Below are positions 63,561 through 64,000 of a stretch of 64,000 bases of DNA, in pieces. Source of the DNA: Anisus vortex (Eukaryota; Mollusca; Gastropoda; Planorbidae). Position 1 is the first letter of the stretch. Each line of letters begins with the position of its first letter. Made by a program: the position numbers and the translations under genes. Under the pieces are notes generated by a model that saw only the letters and a list, made by a program, of their open reading frames with translations, had not been told where the DNA came from and did not search any database. Location: NCBI GenBank assembly GCA_949126835.1, contig OX421506.1:31157378-31221377 (forward strand), in the 5' to 3' direction.

Positions 63561-64000
63561 ATCACCCCGTCACGCCAACCTTACACCCTAAAGCCAACCA
63601 AACAAACGAAAAGGTGACATTACATACTCCAACCGATCACATGCCTCCTGACATCTACACACCATCCTCTGACATGACATGCATACACACACAAAGATCC
63701 ATTACGTACACCCGCATATCTTTAACACCCATCAAGCACAGCCAAGTCCCAGAACTCAACATAATTCAAAGTCCCAAGTCCCATAACTCGAGAATTAAAA
63801 ATACAACTACTCAAGTCCCATAATTCACCCCCCCCCCCACCATTCCCATACAGTATAAATTGTAGATAGCTGCCATCCACCTCATAAAGTTACGCCAGAA
63901 ACCAACATTTACATATCAAATATCCAACTAGACCTATATCTATATCTATCTATCTATATATATATATATATATATACGGTTCTCTTTTCATCTCAGATTT
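63561..64000. other. Unassigned stretch to the window edge
   Basis: A CA-rich, G-poor plus strand with a C run near 63828-63838 and (TATC)n/(TA)n at 63940-63975. No gene recognised. Confidence 0.4.

Noticed and set aside
63064..63823. Frames of 81-114 codons with THCHVSQNQ repeats
   Set aside because: Translation of the 37-bp array and following CA-rich DNA.

Overview
The window looks like intergenic or intronic nuclear DNA from an animal, most probably a panpulmonate gastropod mollusc of the Bulinus/Biomphalaria/lymnaeid type. It is AT-rich and full of microsatellites, minisatellites, nested transposon remnants and a very abundant tRNA-derived SINE whose body (GTGTCCCTGAGTCTACCCAG) I associate with gastropod genomes. 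The placement is a recollection, not a search result. There are no operons, Shine-Dalgarno sites or bacterial gene density, and I recognise no complete host protein-coding gene. Nearly all long reading frames are translations of tandem repeats or transposons.

Layout. 0-5 kb: a local direct duplication (1-1.89 kb versus 3.73-4.79 kb). The first copy carries a non-autonomous Helitron, a TTAA-flanked MITE and several hAT MITEs, and the second copy preserves the near-empty sites. 5-8.4 kb: a cluster of SINEs in alternating orientation. 8.8-11.2 kb: a homogeneous 20-bp minisatellite followed by a ~49-bp repeat. 13-15.6 kb: three more tandem arrays. 19.1-21.3 kb: the one long intact coding region, a 5'-truncated non-LTR retrotransposon with an open reverse transcriptase, a 3' hairpin and an (ATT)n tail. 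It is followed by a decayed second LINE on the minus strand. 22.6-23.7 kb: a complete hAT element with perfect 8-bp target duplication, inside GATA-like DNA. 24.3-25.2 kb: a CTAC/CCTGT minisatellite. 26-32 kb: SINE fragments, tandemly inserted hAT MITEs and a second SINE family. 33.1-34.1 kb: a LINE 3' end whose tail has become a 22-copy, 32-bp satellite. 34.6-36.6, 48.9-49.8 and 61.1-62.7 kb: longer related hAT elements, two with decayed transposase coding. 37.8-38.2 kb: another LINE tail. 39-48 kb: SINEs and arrays of 13, 18, ~37 and 58 bp. 50.8-54.1 kb: two patches that resemble host gene control regions, a CCAAT/octamer/TATA cluster and a CRE/CCAAT-preceded candidate first exon with a consensus 5' splice site. 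58.8-60.5 kb: a second GCCGACCGAAA element hosting a LINE tail, and a second Helitron. 63-63.6 kb: a 37-bp minisatellite.

How it works together. The autonomous machinery suggested by the sequence is (i) LINE reverse transcriptases that recognise a GCGC hairpin followed by GCGCTATA, a tail shared by several LINE families and by one SINE family, and (ii) Buster-type hAT transposases, inferred from nnnTAnnn target duplications. Several tandem arrays appear to be seeded from transposon sequence. I did not find a clearly new gene system. The most distinctive signals are the shared retrotransposon tail, the satellite born from a LINE 3' end, the Helitron with a near-empty site, and the repeated hAT insertions into adjacent copies of one target.
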